The notes under the pieces were generated by a model. The model was not told where the DNA came from and ran no database searches. It saw nothing but the letters and a program-made list of their open reading frames with translations. A stretch of 64,000 nucleotides of DNA from Deroplatys truncata (taxonomy: Eukaryota > Arthropoda > Insecta > Mantodea > Mantidae): the NCBI GenBank assembly GCA_030765065.1, contig CM060990.1, positions 6,380,001 to 6,444,000 on the forward strand. The letters run 5' to 3'. The stretch's first letter is position 1; each line of letters opens with the position of its first letter. Below are positions 12,563 through 23,193 of this stretch, one piece after another. The position numbers were made by a program, and so were the translations under genes.

Positions 12563-13445
12563 TGAATAACGAGATTAACTGGAAATACAAGTTTTGAGAC
12601 TCCCTGAATCCAAAGAAAGCCTTTTTAATTTCTCTTCTACGTAGTTAAACGAGGTAGAGAAAGTATTGTATTCTACCCAAAAATTCAATGATATTCACCG
12701 GAAATACTCGTTTTGAGACTCCCTGAATCCAAAGAAAGCATTTTTACTTCCTCTACTACGTAATTACAGTAAGTAGAGCAAGTATTGTATTCCACCCAAA
12801 AATTGAATAACAAGATTAATACTCGGAACGGAAATGCTCGTTTTCAGTCCCCTGAAACCAAACAAAGCGTTCTTACTTTCTCACCTACGTAGTTACAGTA
12901 AGTAGAGCAAGTATTATGTTCCACCCAAAACTTTCATAACGAGATTCACCGGATATACACGTTTTGAGACTCCCTGAATCCAAAGAAAGCATATTTACTT
13001 TCTCAACTACGTAGCTACAGGAGATAAAGTATTGTGTTCCACCCAAAAATTTCATAACGAGATTCAACGGAAATACACGTTTTGAGACCCCTGAATCCAA
13101 ACAAAGCATTTTTTACTTTCTCTGCTACGTAGCTACAGGAGGTAGAGAAAGTATTGTGTTCCACCCAAAAATTGAATAACGAGATTCGCCGGATATACAC
13201 GTTTTGAGACTCCCTGAATCCAAAGAAAGCATATTTACTTTCTCAACTACGTAGCTACAGGAGATAAAGTATTGTGTTCCACCCAAAAATTTCATAACGA
13301 GATTCAACGGAAATACACGTTTTGAGACCCTGAATCCAAAGTAAGCATTTTTACTTTCTCTATTACGTAGTTGCAGTAAGTAGAGAAAGTATTGTGTTCC
13401 ACCTAGAATTCAATGTCGTAATTTCACCAGAAATCACGTTTGTGA
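12563..13445 (+). repeat. Outer minisatellite, about 118-130-bp unit, 7 copies
   Basis: Units are marked by GTATTGTGTTCCACCCAAAA (starting near 12663, 12781, 12910, 13028, 13151, 13269 and 13390) and by GACTCCCTGAATCCAAAG. Each unit contains an inverted pair, CTTTCTC...GAGAAAG, around a TACGTAG core, so each can fold into a hairpin. Two units at 12961-13080 and 13201-13320 are identical at exactly 240-bp spacing, which shows a dimeric higher-order repeat. Confidence 0.92.
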
Positions 13446-13487
13446 CTCCCTGAATCCAATGAATTTATTTTTAGAAAACGGTCCAAG

Positions 13488-13526
13488 TGTGTGTGCGTGT
13501 TTGCGTGCGTGCGTGCGCGCGCGCAT
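13488..13526. repeat. (GT/GC)n purine-pyrimidine microsatellite
   Basis: Alternating GTGTGTGCGTG...GTGCGTGCGCGCGCGC tract, a sequence type prone to Z-DNA. It is mirrored at about 29620-29660 in the right arm. Confidence 0.85.
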
Positions 13527-14067
13527 CCACGAACAGCATAACTCAAAAACAAAAAGTTGGTTAAAAATTGAACTTAGTGTTTAAGTTCAACTTCTTCCAA
13601 GAATGCGACACTGAGATTTTAAAGAAAATCCTCATTCCAAACTACCCTTTCTTTACGTTGAAAATTTTTCGAAATTGTTTATTCTTTGAAAAATGGCTCT
13701 AAAGATTTTGATTAAATACATGTTTAAGCTATTTTCATGATAAATATAATGTATATTTTTTATTCTCAAGGAATAGTCTGTAAATTAGTCTTTATTGTGA
13801 ATGACTTTTGATAATTAGTAAATCGCAAGAGAGACAAAATCGTACTGCACAACAACTGTAGATCTTGTTAAAGCACAAAATTTACATGAAATAACATTTT
13901 TATTTTATGTCAAATAACTTTTATATTTTACCTATTCTGAAATATTCTTTGTTATTAATTGGAATTTTGAAATGCTGTATACTTCTCTCAACTGCAAACA
14001 GCTATTGATTTTCTTTCTTTGTCTCTCGTGTTCATACAAAGAGAACAGAATTTCAAGGCTATCACAT

Positions 14068-14598
14068 CTGTGGCTCGCATTCGGGAGTTTGTTGGTTCGA
14101 TTCCCCTGGCCGACCTTCCTGACCCATGGGTCTTTTTCGGAGGTTTTACCTGGGTCGCCAGGCGAATGCTGGGAAGGATTCTCACATCCCCGAATTTCCT
14201 GAACCTCCTGTTCATCTCATTCTCATTTCCCTTCATCTTTCATCCGTTGGTCTCTTTCAGGGTTGGAAGTGTCGGCGATGATGTTTCGGTGCAGTGTGGC
14301 AAGGGAAAAGGATGCTTTTTGTGACTCTCCGTCCCTCGGCTTTCGGCTGGCTGTCGGGAGTATCCTAACTACCTTGAGGGGCGTTGGACCCCCTCTGTGC
14401 TGGGTGGGGTCCCCGGTTATCCTTTCCGTCTGACGGGAAGTCTCTATCTGAAAACTTAGGGACCCTGCCATCCCTGTGCCGTCACTCCTGGTTCCTCGCC
14501 TCATGCTTCCTCCCGAAGACGCCCCCTTGTGTGGCGTAGTCACGATATCCACTTTGTGGATCAGTGCCGAGTGCCCCTTCGTAGCCAACCAATCCAAA
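14068..14598 (+). mobile_element. tRNA-headed SINE, 531 bp, with 10-bp target duplication
   Basis: Flanked by GCTATCACAT at 14058-14067 and 14599-14608. The head resembles a Pol III promoter, with an A-box-like GGCTCGCATTCGGGAG and a B-box-like GGTTCGATTCCC at about 14094-14105. The body is GC-rich, in contrast to its AT-rich host repeat. The paralogous repeat at about 15310 shows an empty site at the same position (TTTCAAAGCATCACGTAAAG). Long open frames across it are by-products of high GC. Mirrored in the right arm at 28549-29079. Confidence 0.85.
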
Positions 14599-15401
14599 GC
14601 TATCACATAGCGATCAGCTTTGAGAGATTTGGCTATCGCTTTAGCTTAATATGTTCTGGTTATACCTACAACGAATTGTGTGAATAAGTGATGAAGGTTT
14701 ATCGGGATTAACATGAGATAGATGCAATATAAGCTCTGTAAGAATAGTTTGTAGAAGAGTGAGTAGAGAAAGTCATGTGAATGCAACACATATTTTATAG
14801 CAATAGCTCCATATGCCTGTGTGTCTGTGAACAATATAAATCCAAAGCGAAAAGTCGGTTAAATACCAGACTTCGTATTTAAGTTCACCATCTTTCAAAG
14901 ACGTGACACAAGGATTTTCAAGAAAATCTCCCCCATTCTGAACAACCCTTTAGATGGAAATTTTTTCGAAATTTGTTATTTTCTCAAAAATGGCTCAAAT
15001 GATTTTGATTAAAATACTGTCTGTTTAAAATATTTTCATGACAAAAGAAATATATATTTTGAACTTACTGAGAAGAGCCTCTCAAGTCTTCTTCATTCTG
15101 AATGACTTTTGTATAATTAGTAAACTCTAAAAGATTGGACAAAGTTTTGCTATACAAGAAATGTAGACCCTGTTAAAGCACGCAATTTGTTATACATATA
15201 TATTATGAGATTAACTATTTCCCACATATTTTTTTTTGTTATTGGTTTGAATACTTTTGTAACTGAGAAGTCGCTATTCGTTTTGTTTTGTCTCGGTCAT
15301 ATAAACAGCTTGGAATTTCAAAGCATCACGTAAAGACATGCCTTTTAAAAATGTGACTATCGCTTTATCTACGTATACTACAACGAAATTTGTAAATGTG
15401 A

Positions 15402-15646
15402 ACTACTACTTTTGGTATTTAATTAACGTCCTTTAACCGGGTAGGCCATTACGGAAGGTGAATGAACAAATGGTTAAAATGATGCTCAAATGGCCCCGAG
15501 GTTCCTAGAAATTAGAATCTGACATTCATCTTCTCAGGATAAGAGGAAACCCTGGAAAAAACCTTATCCAGGTAATTCACTCTAACCAAGATTTGAACTC
15601 AGGAACTCTTGAATGAGAGGCAGACTCCCACACCACAGGGATGGTC
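15402..15646 (-). mobile_element. Short tRNA-headed SINE, 245 bp, with 9-bp target duplication
   Basis: Direct repeats TAAATGTGA at 15393-15401 and 15647-15655 flank it. On the minus strand the head reads GGTGTGGGAGTCTGCC followed by a B-box-like GAGTTCAAATC. Mirror copy at 27501-27745. Confidence 0.75.
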
Positions 15647-15999
15647 TAAATGTGATATGCAAGTTCATCTGGATTATAAGAAGCAGACAGATAAATGAGA
15701 TTTAGAAAAAAGAATTTGTAGCATGGTGAGAAGAGAGAGCTATGTGAATGCAACTCGATATATTGTTCTCGTGGTAATATAAAGAGCTTGGATTTTCAAA
15801 GGCACCACATAAAAATCTGACTATCGTTTGAGCTACTGCATTCTTCTTATACTTACAACGAAGTTTGTAATGGCAGTTCATCTCAATTAACAAGACGACT
15901 CTTTCACTCAAGTCGTGGTAGGATAAGGTTGGCAGGATAGAATCAGATTGAAAAATTCAATGTCATAGCCCAGATTTGAACTACAGATCTTCCAGTTTA

Positions 16000-16548
16000 C
16001 GCTCAGGTGGCCCCGCGGTAACGCGTACGACTCGCATTCGGGAGATCCCTAGTTCGCTTCCCAGCGACCGCCCAATCCGACCCACGGGGTTTTTTCGGGA
16101 GTTTTCCCGGGTAATCAGGCGAATTCTCTCAGTCCCCGAATATCGTTCATTCCTCATTTCATTCATCCTTAACCCCGTTAGGTCTGTTTCAGGGTCGGAA
16201 GTGTGGGCGATGGTATTCCGGTGTGGCGTTACACAGAAAAAGGATTCTCTCTGTGGAACCTTATCCGTCTCTCGGTCTTCGGCTGGTTGCCAGGGTATAC
16301 GGACCGCCTCTTGCGGGGCGTTGGTCCCTCTGTGTGGGTTGGGGTCCCCGGTTTGCCTGCCCGACTGTCAGGACGTCTCACTCTGGAAACTTAGGAACCT
16401 CGTCATTGCTGTGCCGTCACTCCCGGTTCCGGCCGCTTTCGTGTCTCTCACCTCGTCACTCCCTCCCGGGGACGTCCCCTCGAGGGGCACAAGCACAATA
16501 TCCTCATTCACTGGATCGGGGTCGAGTCCCCTCCGTTATATATCTTAT
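16000..16548 (+). mobile_element. GC-rich tRNA-headed SINE, second subfamily member
   Basis: The head has GGTAACGCGTACGACTCGC and a B-box-like TAGTTCGCTTCCCAG. It then shares blocks with the 14068 copy in the same order: GGCGAAT, TCAGGGTCGGAAGTGTGGGC, GGGGTCCCCGGTT and TGTGCCGTCACTCC. Ends are approximate because I found no clear target duplication. A 203-codon open frame across it is not a gene. Mirror copy about 26599-27147. Confidence 0.75.
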
Positions 16549-17379
16549 TCCAATCCAGACCAGAAGAATTCAGAATGTGAATCGTAATACAAACTACCCA
16601 AGTCTTTTTTGCCATCTTCGGATTTGTAACTTGAAAGCAATTTAATTTTCAGAATGGAGTGCTTTCAAACGAAACAATTGCAACAAAAGTACATCACTCT
16701 GTCTGCATTAACACTTTCGCGTCTCTATTTTGAAAATATAGCTTAAATGTTACCCTAACCGAATAAAACGGCTACATAGAAACTGCATATTTTGCGCTAA
16801 ACATTGTTTCCTCGTATCTATTAACATTTTCTCCTTTGGATACAATACCTACATGGGTGTTTTTACGCTACGTCCACTATACGACTGGCACGGTTTTTCT
16901 TCCTTTCTCTTGTGAGTGTGTATGTAAGGGGAATTAAGTTTCAAATAAAACAATCTTTATTCATTTTTCAGTAACAAATGCAAAAGTATATGTCATTTTG
17001 AAGAAAATTTAATGTTGCACTTAATTGTTTCCAAACTGCTTCAACAGTTTGACATTAATATTACGTTTGCTCCCATATTTTTAAACCATTATTGGAATAT
17101 TATCAGAACTGAATGTGCCAACTGTATGGAACTACACACTTAGCGCTAAACGTTGTGATCAATATTTATGAAAATTAAAAAGCAACCGAACTTATATTCA
17201 AGGTAATAAATACCCTCTACTTCGTAGTACGCTTCTATTGGTGATAATTATGAAACTATTATTATTATTATTTATATATATATTTATTAATAGCAACAAA
17301 CGTTAAAAAAAGGATATACATTATACGAATGTTGTTTCTCAAGAAAATTACTGAATCTTAAACTTGTGTAACACCCGCA
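16549..17379. other. AT-rich arm sequence without genes (left)
   Basis: No coding signal. Two loosely similar blocks, both ending in a CGCTAAAC.TTGT motif (near 16795 and 17150), suggest an old tandem duplication. Mirrored at about 25768-26598. Confidence 0.5.
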
Positions 17380-18300
17380 GTAGGTAAATATAGAGAGATC
17401 GAGCACAGTTTTTTGGGCATATATGGGAAAGGATAGGGAAAACGAGGCTAGATGGGGCGGTTCAAGGAGGAAAATGGACTTATATGGGAGAGATAGGGAA
17501 TACGACGACCGATACTACGCTAAACAGGGTTGAAGGAGGGAAATACGTTTTATGGAAGAGATAGTAGAGAGGTGTTGGGCTAGACAGAGGTCGAGGAGTA
17601 GAGTATGGTTTATATGAAAGGTATAGGAAAACGAGGAGGGCTGATAGGCTAGACAGGGTTGAAGGGTACACTATATCTTTTATGTAAGAGAGGTAGGGAA
17701 CAGGAGGGGTGTTAGGCTAGACAGAGGTTGAGGAGTAGAGTGTGGTTTATATGAGAGATATGGGAAAACGAGGAGAGGTGTTAGGGTAGACAGAAAACGA
17801 GGAGAGGTATTAGGTTGGGAGAGTTTGAGTATGCATTTATTAGGAGAGACGAGAAAACGGAGAGAGATCCTATGCTAGGATAGACAGGTGTTAAAGGTAG
17901 CATGTGCTTTATATAGGTTAGATAGGAAACCAAGGAGATACTCAGCTAGACAGGGGAAGGAGGAAACGCTTTATGAGAGGCAGGGGTTACGGGGAGAGGT
18001 GCTAGACTAGACAGTGGTTGAGTGTAGAGTATGCGTTTATATGTATGAGAAGTATAGGAACAGGAGGAGGGGTGTTAGGCAAGACAGAGCTCGATGAGTA
18101 GAGTATGGTTTATATGAGAGGTATAGGAAAACGAGGAGAGGGTTAGGCTAGACAGAGGTCGAGGAATAGAGTATGGTTTATTTGTGAGGTATAGGAAAAC
18201 GAGGAGAGCCGGTAGGCTAGACAGATAGTGAAGGAGTAGGAATATGGACTTATATACAGGAGAGATAGGGAATAGGAGGGGAGGTGCTAGACTTTGAAAG
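17380..18300 (+). repeat. Inner GA-rich minisatellite, about 65-70-bp unit (left)
   Basis: Repeated blocks of GGCTAGACAGAGGTTGAGG, AGTAGAGTATGGTTTATATG and GGAAAACGAGGAG, with at least ten degenerate copies. It straddles the inner edge of the left arm. Units up to 17926 are matched on the right at 25192-25767. Units from 17927 to 18300 have no right-hand counterpart. Confidence 0.88.
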
Positions 18301-18369
18301 CGCCTTTAGACGCTACTTCATGGAAAACTGTTTCCAGGCAATGTTAGAACGCTAATTCTAGACATCTCC

Positions 18370-18480
18370 ATCACGTAACCCGCTCACGTAAAAAGGTGAC
18401 CCACTCAAGCAATAAAGGTAATCCACTAACGGGAAAAGGTACCCACTCACACTAACAGGTAAGTAATTCCGGTAGTATCA
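18370..18480 (+). repeat. Short tandem repeat, about 30-bp unit
   Basis: Three or four degenerate copies of AAAGGTGACCCACTCA-like sequence (AAAAGGTGACCCACTCAAG, AAAGGTAATCCACTAACGG, AAAAGGTACCCACTCACAC). Confidence 0.6.
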
Positions 18481-18519
18481 CAGGTTAGGACAGATTCCGG
18501 GAAGCGGATATAGCATAGT

Positions 18520-19210
18520 TCCGTATGATGTTATAGGTAATTCAGATAGTATCGTGGGGATTTAGGATAATTCAAGTATCATAGCTGTTTAGAGTTACTC
18601 AGCTCGTATCACAGGAGGCTAGAGTCCAGAGGCAGGGCGTATCATAGCTGTATATGATTTCACGGCAATTCAGCTAGTATCGTGAGCATTTAAGCTAATT
18701 CAGCTAGTATCACAGGAGGCTACATTCCAGAGGCTGACTGCATCATACCTGTGTATGATTTCACAAGTAATTCAGCTAGTATGGTAGGTATTTAGGCTAA
18801 TTCAGCTAGTATCACAGGAGGATGGATTCCAGGGGTTGGGTATTGCATAGTTTCGTATTTCACAGATAGTTCAGGTAATATCGTAAGTATGGGAGTAATC
18901 AGCATAGTTTCACAGATATTGTGGATAATTTCGATCTGCGATTTGTATCATAGCTATTTAAGGTAATTGCAGGTGATTCAGGTTGTATCAGAGGTATTTG
19001 AGCCATTTTAACAGATAATTCAACTACTATCATTGATATTTAGGGTAAACCAGATAGTAACACAGCTGGTTGTGCTAATTTGGAGCAGGGATTCGTATCA
19101 GAGCTATTTAAGGTAATTTCACATGATTCGGTTACTATCACAGGTATTTAAGTCATTTTAACATGTAATTCAACTAGTATCACAGGTACTCGTGGTAATA
19201 TAGAGAGTAA
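18520..19210 (+). repeat. About 100-bp degenerate tandem repeat in the loop
   Basis: ATTCAGCTAGTATCACAGGA recurs. CACAGGAGG falls at about 18610, 18711 and 18813, a period of 101-102 bp, and the array decays rightwards as AATTCA..TAGTATCAC until about 19200. It lies between the left arm and the polymerase 3' end. Confidence 0.75.
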
Positions 19211-19572
19211 CTAGATTATAAAAATTTCTCACCCAACGTTACAACAATTTATATACTTTTTTCTAAATCTTACAAACTTATATGTTAAACAGTTATTGTA
19301 CGATGCGGAGAGGGATAAACTGCATAGTGGTTCACAAATTGAAAAGCTTTGCGTAAACATACCTTTATTTTAGTTCGTTGTAGGTGTTTCTCCCCTTTTA
19401 TCTAGGCTTGAGACTAGCACTAGGATTGCTCCTAATGGCAGGGTTACCACCTTCCCTTCCATCTTCTTCTTTCTTCATCAGGCGTCTGCTAGTTGCATAC
19501 ACAGCACATGGATAAACTTCATTTTTAAGATTGTAGACTCACGAGAAAATCTTCATCTTCGACTTACATTCT
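19211..19572. other. Non-coding downstream flank of the polymerase
   Basis: AT-rich flank on the 3' side of the minus-strand polymerase. No gene or repeat recognised. Confidence 0.5.
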
Positions 19573-22500
19573 CTAAGCACTGTTTGTAATACTGTAATGC
19601 CCATACGCATAGGTAGTTATTCCATCCTCAGCAATAATTCTTTTATCATCAAAGGGATTCAATGCAATTTTATTCACTTGCACTACAGTAACAGCATGCT
19701 TTCGTGATAGGATTAGATTCATGGGCGTTCTGATGATTTGACAGGTTTTAAGACAGTCTGTATAGCTGTCAAACGTAATGTACTGTTTAATAGCGCTACG
19801 TTTTATACCTTTAAACTTTTTCATCATCGAGCCTTGAATATCTAAGGCATACATCTTAGGTCGTAGTCCAACAAAGCGTAGGATGATTTTGCCATTAGCC
19901 TCATCTTTAAATTTTCCCAATACCTTCTTGTTCTGAGTAGAGTGACATATATGCTTGACAGGGTAATCAGCTGTATCGAGATGCTCAAGAAAACGTAGCT
20001 TGTCCTGGTACACATCTTCAGTTGTTATGAATGAATGAATCAGTGTCCATATACATAAGCTTCAGGTTTTCAGCTCCATAATAAGGCAACAACACGTCGT
20101 AATGATAGTGGTACATTAATGTCTTGGAGATGTCCAACACACTCATTCCAATGTATATAGGCTTGTTGAACACAATCTGACGAGAGGCCATATGTACAGC
20201 AGCTAGATAAGCAGCATATATCGACCTATCAATAAACGTAGGCTTGGCGATCAACTTTTCTAGAGTCTTCTCATTTGTCACCAGTCGTATATCCACACGG
20301 TTATGCAGGTTCTCCATAGTTTTTCCAAAAGCTGTTAAAGAGCTTGTAGAGATCCTTCTCGAAGTCATTTGCAGCTTGTTGTCGTAGCCTGTTGTTAAAT
20401 TCTACATAAGGTTTCAACCACCGAGACTGTCGGAATTGTAGCACACGATGGATTTTTGTTGTAGTCCATGACTAAGAGCCTGCTTCAAAGCCATGTAATA
20501 CATACTTCTTTCGAGGTCCAAGATGGGGTATCAGTTTCTTTGTAGATGCTTCCAATGGCTTCATACACTCAGGTAGGAAAGGTAGATCGTTGTGTAGATC
20601 GTGAAGTTCTACAGGATACTCGATGTCAACTTCTAATATGTAGCCATAAAGATCATCTTCTTGTACTCTTTCTAAGTTGATTTCTTCAGGTGGCACCCAC
20701 TGAAATCCACCAAAAGGAAGGGCGTGACACATTGCCCACCCATATTGGTTATTGGCGTCCTCGTATATGATAAATTGGGTTGGTCTCGACGGATCAAACT
20801 TCTCCATATAAGTGTTATTAGCCTCAGCATACCGATGGGAAACTTGGCATAACCCTCCTCTTATACCTGATTCCACCATGAGTAGTTGATCATAATCTTG
20901 TAACAGCTCCAGCTTAATTCCTGTATACAATAAAATGGCGTCCCATGTAAGTCCTGGGGAGGTAAAACAATGGGCAGGATCAACTTTATGTGTTTTGAGG
21001 GTTTGCTCTCTGAATGTCTCAAAGACATCAGCTAGGAGTAGTACATCTGAGGTTAAGTAGAGATCGCTGTACTCTCCCAGGTTTATCACATTAAACAGCT
21101 CCCATACATTTCTAGCTTGATCGTAGTCAGTATCAGTAATTGCTTCATTTAATCTATTGTAGAAGGAGTCCTTAGGAGGCAAGCAGGTCTCGTTCAGGGC
21201 ATCCCATGACGTAACAAAATCATATGGAAATACACCCTTACGGGTCATCAACTTCAATTTGTCTTCTCCAAAGTACTTTAGTGTTTCAGGATATGAGGTT
21301 AGATTTTTTACCAACTTATCCAAGCTTGTACTGAGGAATCGGAAGCTGTCCACAAATCGAAGCTTTGTATCTCCTACATACTTGGTGAATGAGATATAGC
21401 TTTCTTCAGAGTTATGAATTACCTCCACACGTTCACTTGTACAACCCAGCTCCTTAACAATGAAATGAGAGTCATATCCGCTAAGGTTATGCATGAAGAC
21501 TGGAATATATTTAGGTGTTTCACAGGCTAAATTACATTCATTATGAAGACTTCCACGATATTCACCGCTGATGTGATCATGCTCGCGTACTTATGGTTCT
21601 CTTCTGTAAAGGGTTTTCCACACAAGTAGCATGTCGTAGAAGACTGAAAATCCTTTTGCTGCTGGTCTGTAAGTTTCAGAGGCTTAGCAGATTTGTATAT
21701 ACTACCAATCATTGTTGCAAGAGATATCAGGTACAGCATAAACTTCTGAGCAGCATCAGCACCATGATACACATATGGTTGCTTAGGAAGACCAGTTTCG
21801 AGATGTTCAACACTGGATGTAGGCTTCACGTAAACACAGAAGCTCATTGGCGAGTGCTCTTGATAAGAGGTTGTATAGGAAGTTTCAGGATTGGGTATAC
21901 ACGTATGGCATGGGGTGAGAGTACTCTCAAAATCAGCATAGATGACATAAGGTACTTTCAGCATCCTCTCAACAATTTTAAACTGTACAATTGATTTCTC
22001 CTTGGTAGGCATAACTACCCTCGCAACACCATGTTGATTACAGATTGATGTATGTTCTTGTAGTTTTTCCAGTCCACTTCGCCCGCTCTGATCATCAAAA
22101 TGTGTAAAACAGCGCTTACAGGTATAAACACGTCCATTACGTTTAGTCTTCTGACATCGAACGAGTTTCTCAAAATTCTTTATATATACGTAGTGATGTT
22201 TTCCACTAGTCATTCAATAGTAGCAGGTCACAGTGTTCAGTTAGTTCAATGTCAGCAACTTTTATCGAATACACTTCGTGCTTCTCATCCAACCCGAAAA
22301 CGTTGATAGACATCTTGTTAAGCTTCTCAAATTTAGGTATTTGAGAAAGTGGAGTAGGGTAAGAAACACAGCTGAAGTTGTACTTATCTTGAAGTTGTTT
22401 GTATTTGTTCACCCGCTGTGCATTCTTCCCTATGAATTTAGCTAATATAGAGTATATGAAACATTTCTCGTCGGTAAAGTTCTGAATGTTTATACATGCT

Positions 22501-22941
22501 TCTTTAGCTCCAACAGATGACGGCAGTGGTATGTAGCTACTTCCACGTAACGGGTTGTACTTGTTGATACGAAGTCGAGCTCCTTCCACGGCAAGCAAAG
22601 CCCAGTTGCTACCCTTAAGCTGAGACTCCATTTCAGTCGCCAATTTCTTGAATTTCACTTCCATCGTTGACTCCAGATCAGTTTCTAGGAAAACAGGCTG
22701 ATTCCGTGTTTTAAATGTTTTGTCACAGGTTTCTCCGATACTGTTTACAAATCGACACTCGGCCAGCAGATTAATTTTAACACTTATGAATGCTAAGCTC
22801 TTTATGCACAGCCTGGATTATCCGTTGTTTTGCCTCATGCAGATACATATTCAGGTCCTTAGGTGATTCACATCGTATAAAATACGATTTCAATCGTCCT
22901 TCGAATGAAGTTTCATATTCTTTCATGTCACAGTTCTCCAT
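19573..22941 (-). pseudogene. Protein-primed-type family B DNA polymerase, frameshifted
   Basis: About 1,120 codons from ATG 22941 to the stop after YAYGHYSITNSA. Order along the protein: an N-terminal region with LRINKYNPLRGSSYIPLP and a conserved Cys in DEKCFIYS; a zinc-binding CKRCFTHF...H; ExoI YADFES (about 21921-21940); an endonuclease-VII-like CYLCGKPF plus DHDHISGEYRG insert (about 21540-21650); ExoII HNLSGYDSHF (about 21490); ExoIII-like YLTSDVLLLADVF; motif A DANNQYGWAM (20730-20759); motif B AFGKTMENLHNR (about 20350); motif C YMDTDSF (about 20036-20053); and the KFKGIKRSAIKQ block. All catalytic acids are present. Frames change near 22795, 22210, 21585, 20495, 20455, 20355 and 20035, the last at a TTCA-repeat slippage. 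I saw no nonsense codon inside the correct frames. The type matches Polinton/adintovirus-like polymerases that replicate linear DNA by protein priming. Function here is inferred. Confidence 0.85.
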
Positions 22942-22944
22942 TTT

Positions 22945-23193
22945 TTATAATAGCTGATGTTTATTTGGCTCCAATCTGCTTTTCTTCTGAGGACTGCTTA
23001 TTTCACATACATCCTCGTGTCGCTGCCCCTTATAACCATCATTGAAGGTCAAGCTACAATGTTTGCATTTGAAGAGCTTCTTACAAGTCATCCCGTGTCT
23101 TCTCTTGTGATAACCTCGGAGGAACTTCTTCCCACATTTTCCGCAAGCGTATCCAGTAGCGCTTGGAATATCCTTTTACGCTGAGTTATTCAT
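22945..23193 (-). pseudogene. Two C2H2 zinc fingers upstream of and in frame with the polymerase
   Basis: On the minus strand an ATG at 23193 opens MNNSA and meets TAA at 23176-23178. The same frame then encodes YACGKCGKKFLRGYHKRRH with a following C, and FKCKHCSLTFNDGYKGQRHE with a following C, two fingers of the C2H2/C2HC kind. It ends with TAA at 22945-22947, three bases before the polymerase ATG. The frame is the same as the polymerase's first segment. Related insect polymerases of this type often carry N-terminal zinc fingers, so this may be the true N-terminus broken by two stop codons, or a separate small DNA-binding protein. The first option needs two nonsense changes. Confidence 0.6.

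Larger units (their letters stand above)
13441..15995 (+). repeat. Dispersed AT-rich repeat, about three copies in tandem (left arm)
   Basis: A recurring module runs from the minisatellite through AAAAGTTGGTTAAA/AAAAGTCGGTTAAA, a block near TTTTGATTAAA, a TTGGTTTGAATACTTT-like block, GGAATTTCAAAGC and TACAACGAA.TTTGT. Copies start near 13440, 14836 and 15690. The first is split by a SINE at 14068-14598 and the second by an insertion at 15402-15646. The same family recurs in the right arm (27150-29706) and outside the palindrome at 31480-31985 and 43590-44480. No coding capacity. Confidence 0.75.
12563..17926 (+). repeat. Left arm of the large inverted repeat
   Basis: Reverse complement of 25192-30711. 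Between about 13320 and 17790 the match is almost exact: the long open frames in this stretch are identical or differ by one or two residues (for example MGDGIPVWRY here versus MGDGIPVRRD on the right). Identity falls in the minisatellite at the outer end, where the left arm has seven units and the right nine. It also falls at the inner end, where about 30-40 bp of a minisatellite unit are missing on the left. Confidence 0.92.

Noticed and set aside
12563..13445. CRISPR-like array
   Set aside because: Units of 118-130 bp repeat along their whole length with no unique spacers, in a eukaryotic genome; it is a minisatellite.
13490..13526. Telomere-like or centromeric repeat
   Set aside because: It is a plain (GT/GC)n microsatellite; no TTAGG units, the insect telomere motif, were seen in the window.
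14223..14606. 127-codon open frame on the minus strand (mirror 28541-28924)
   Set aside because: Lies within the 531-bp SINE bounded by its target duplication; not a gene.
15976..16587. 203-codon open frame (and its mirror at 26560-27171)
   Set aside because: Runs through the GC-rich SINE and its flank. Low-complexity Ser/Arg/Pro composition, no family motif, overlapping frames open on both strands; a by-product of GC content.
17480..17671. 63-codon Pro/Ser/Tyr-rich frame (mirror 25476-25667)
   Set aside because: Translation of the inner minisatellite.
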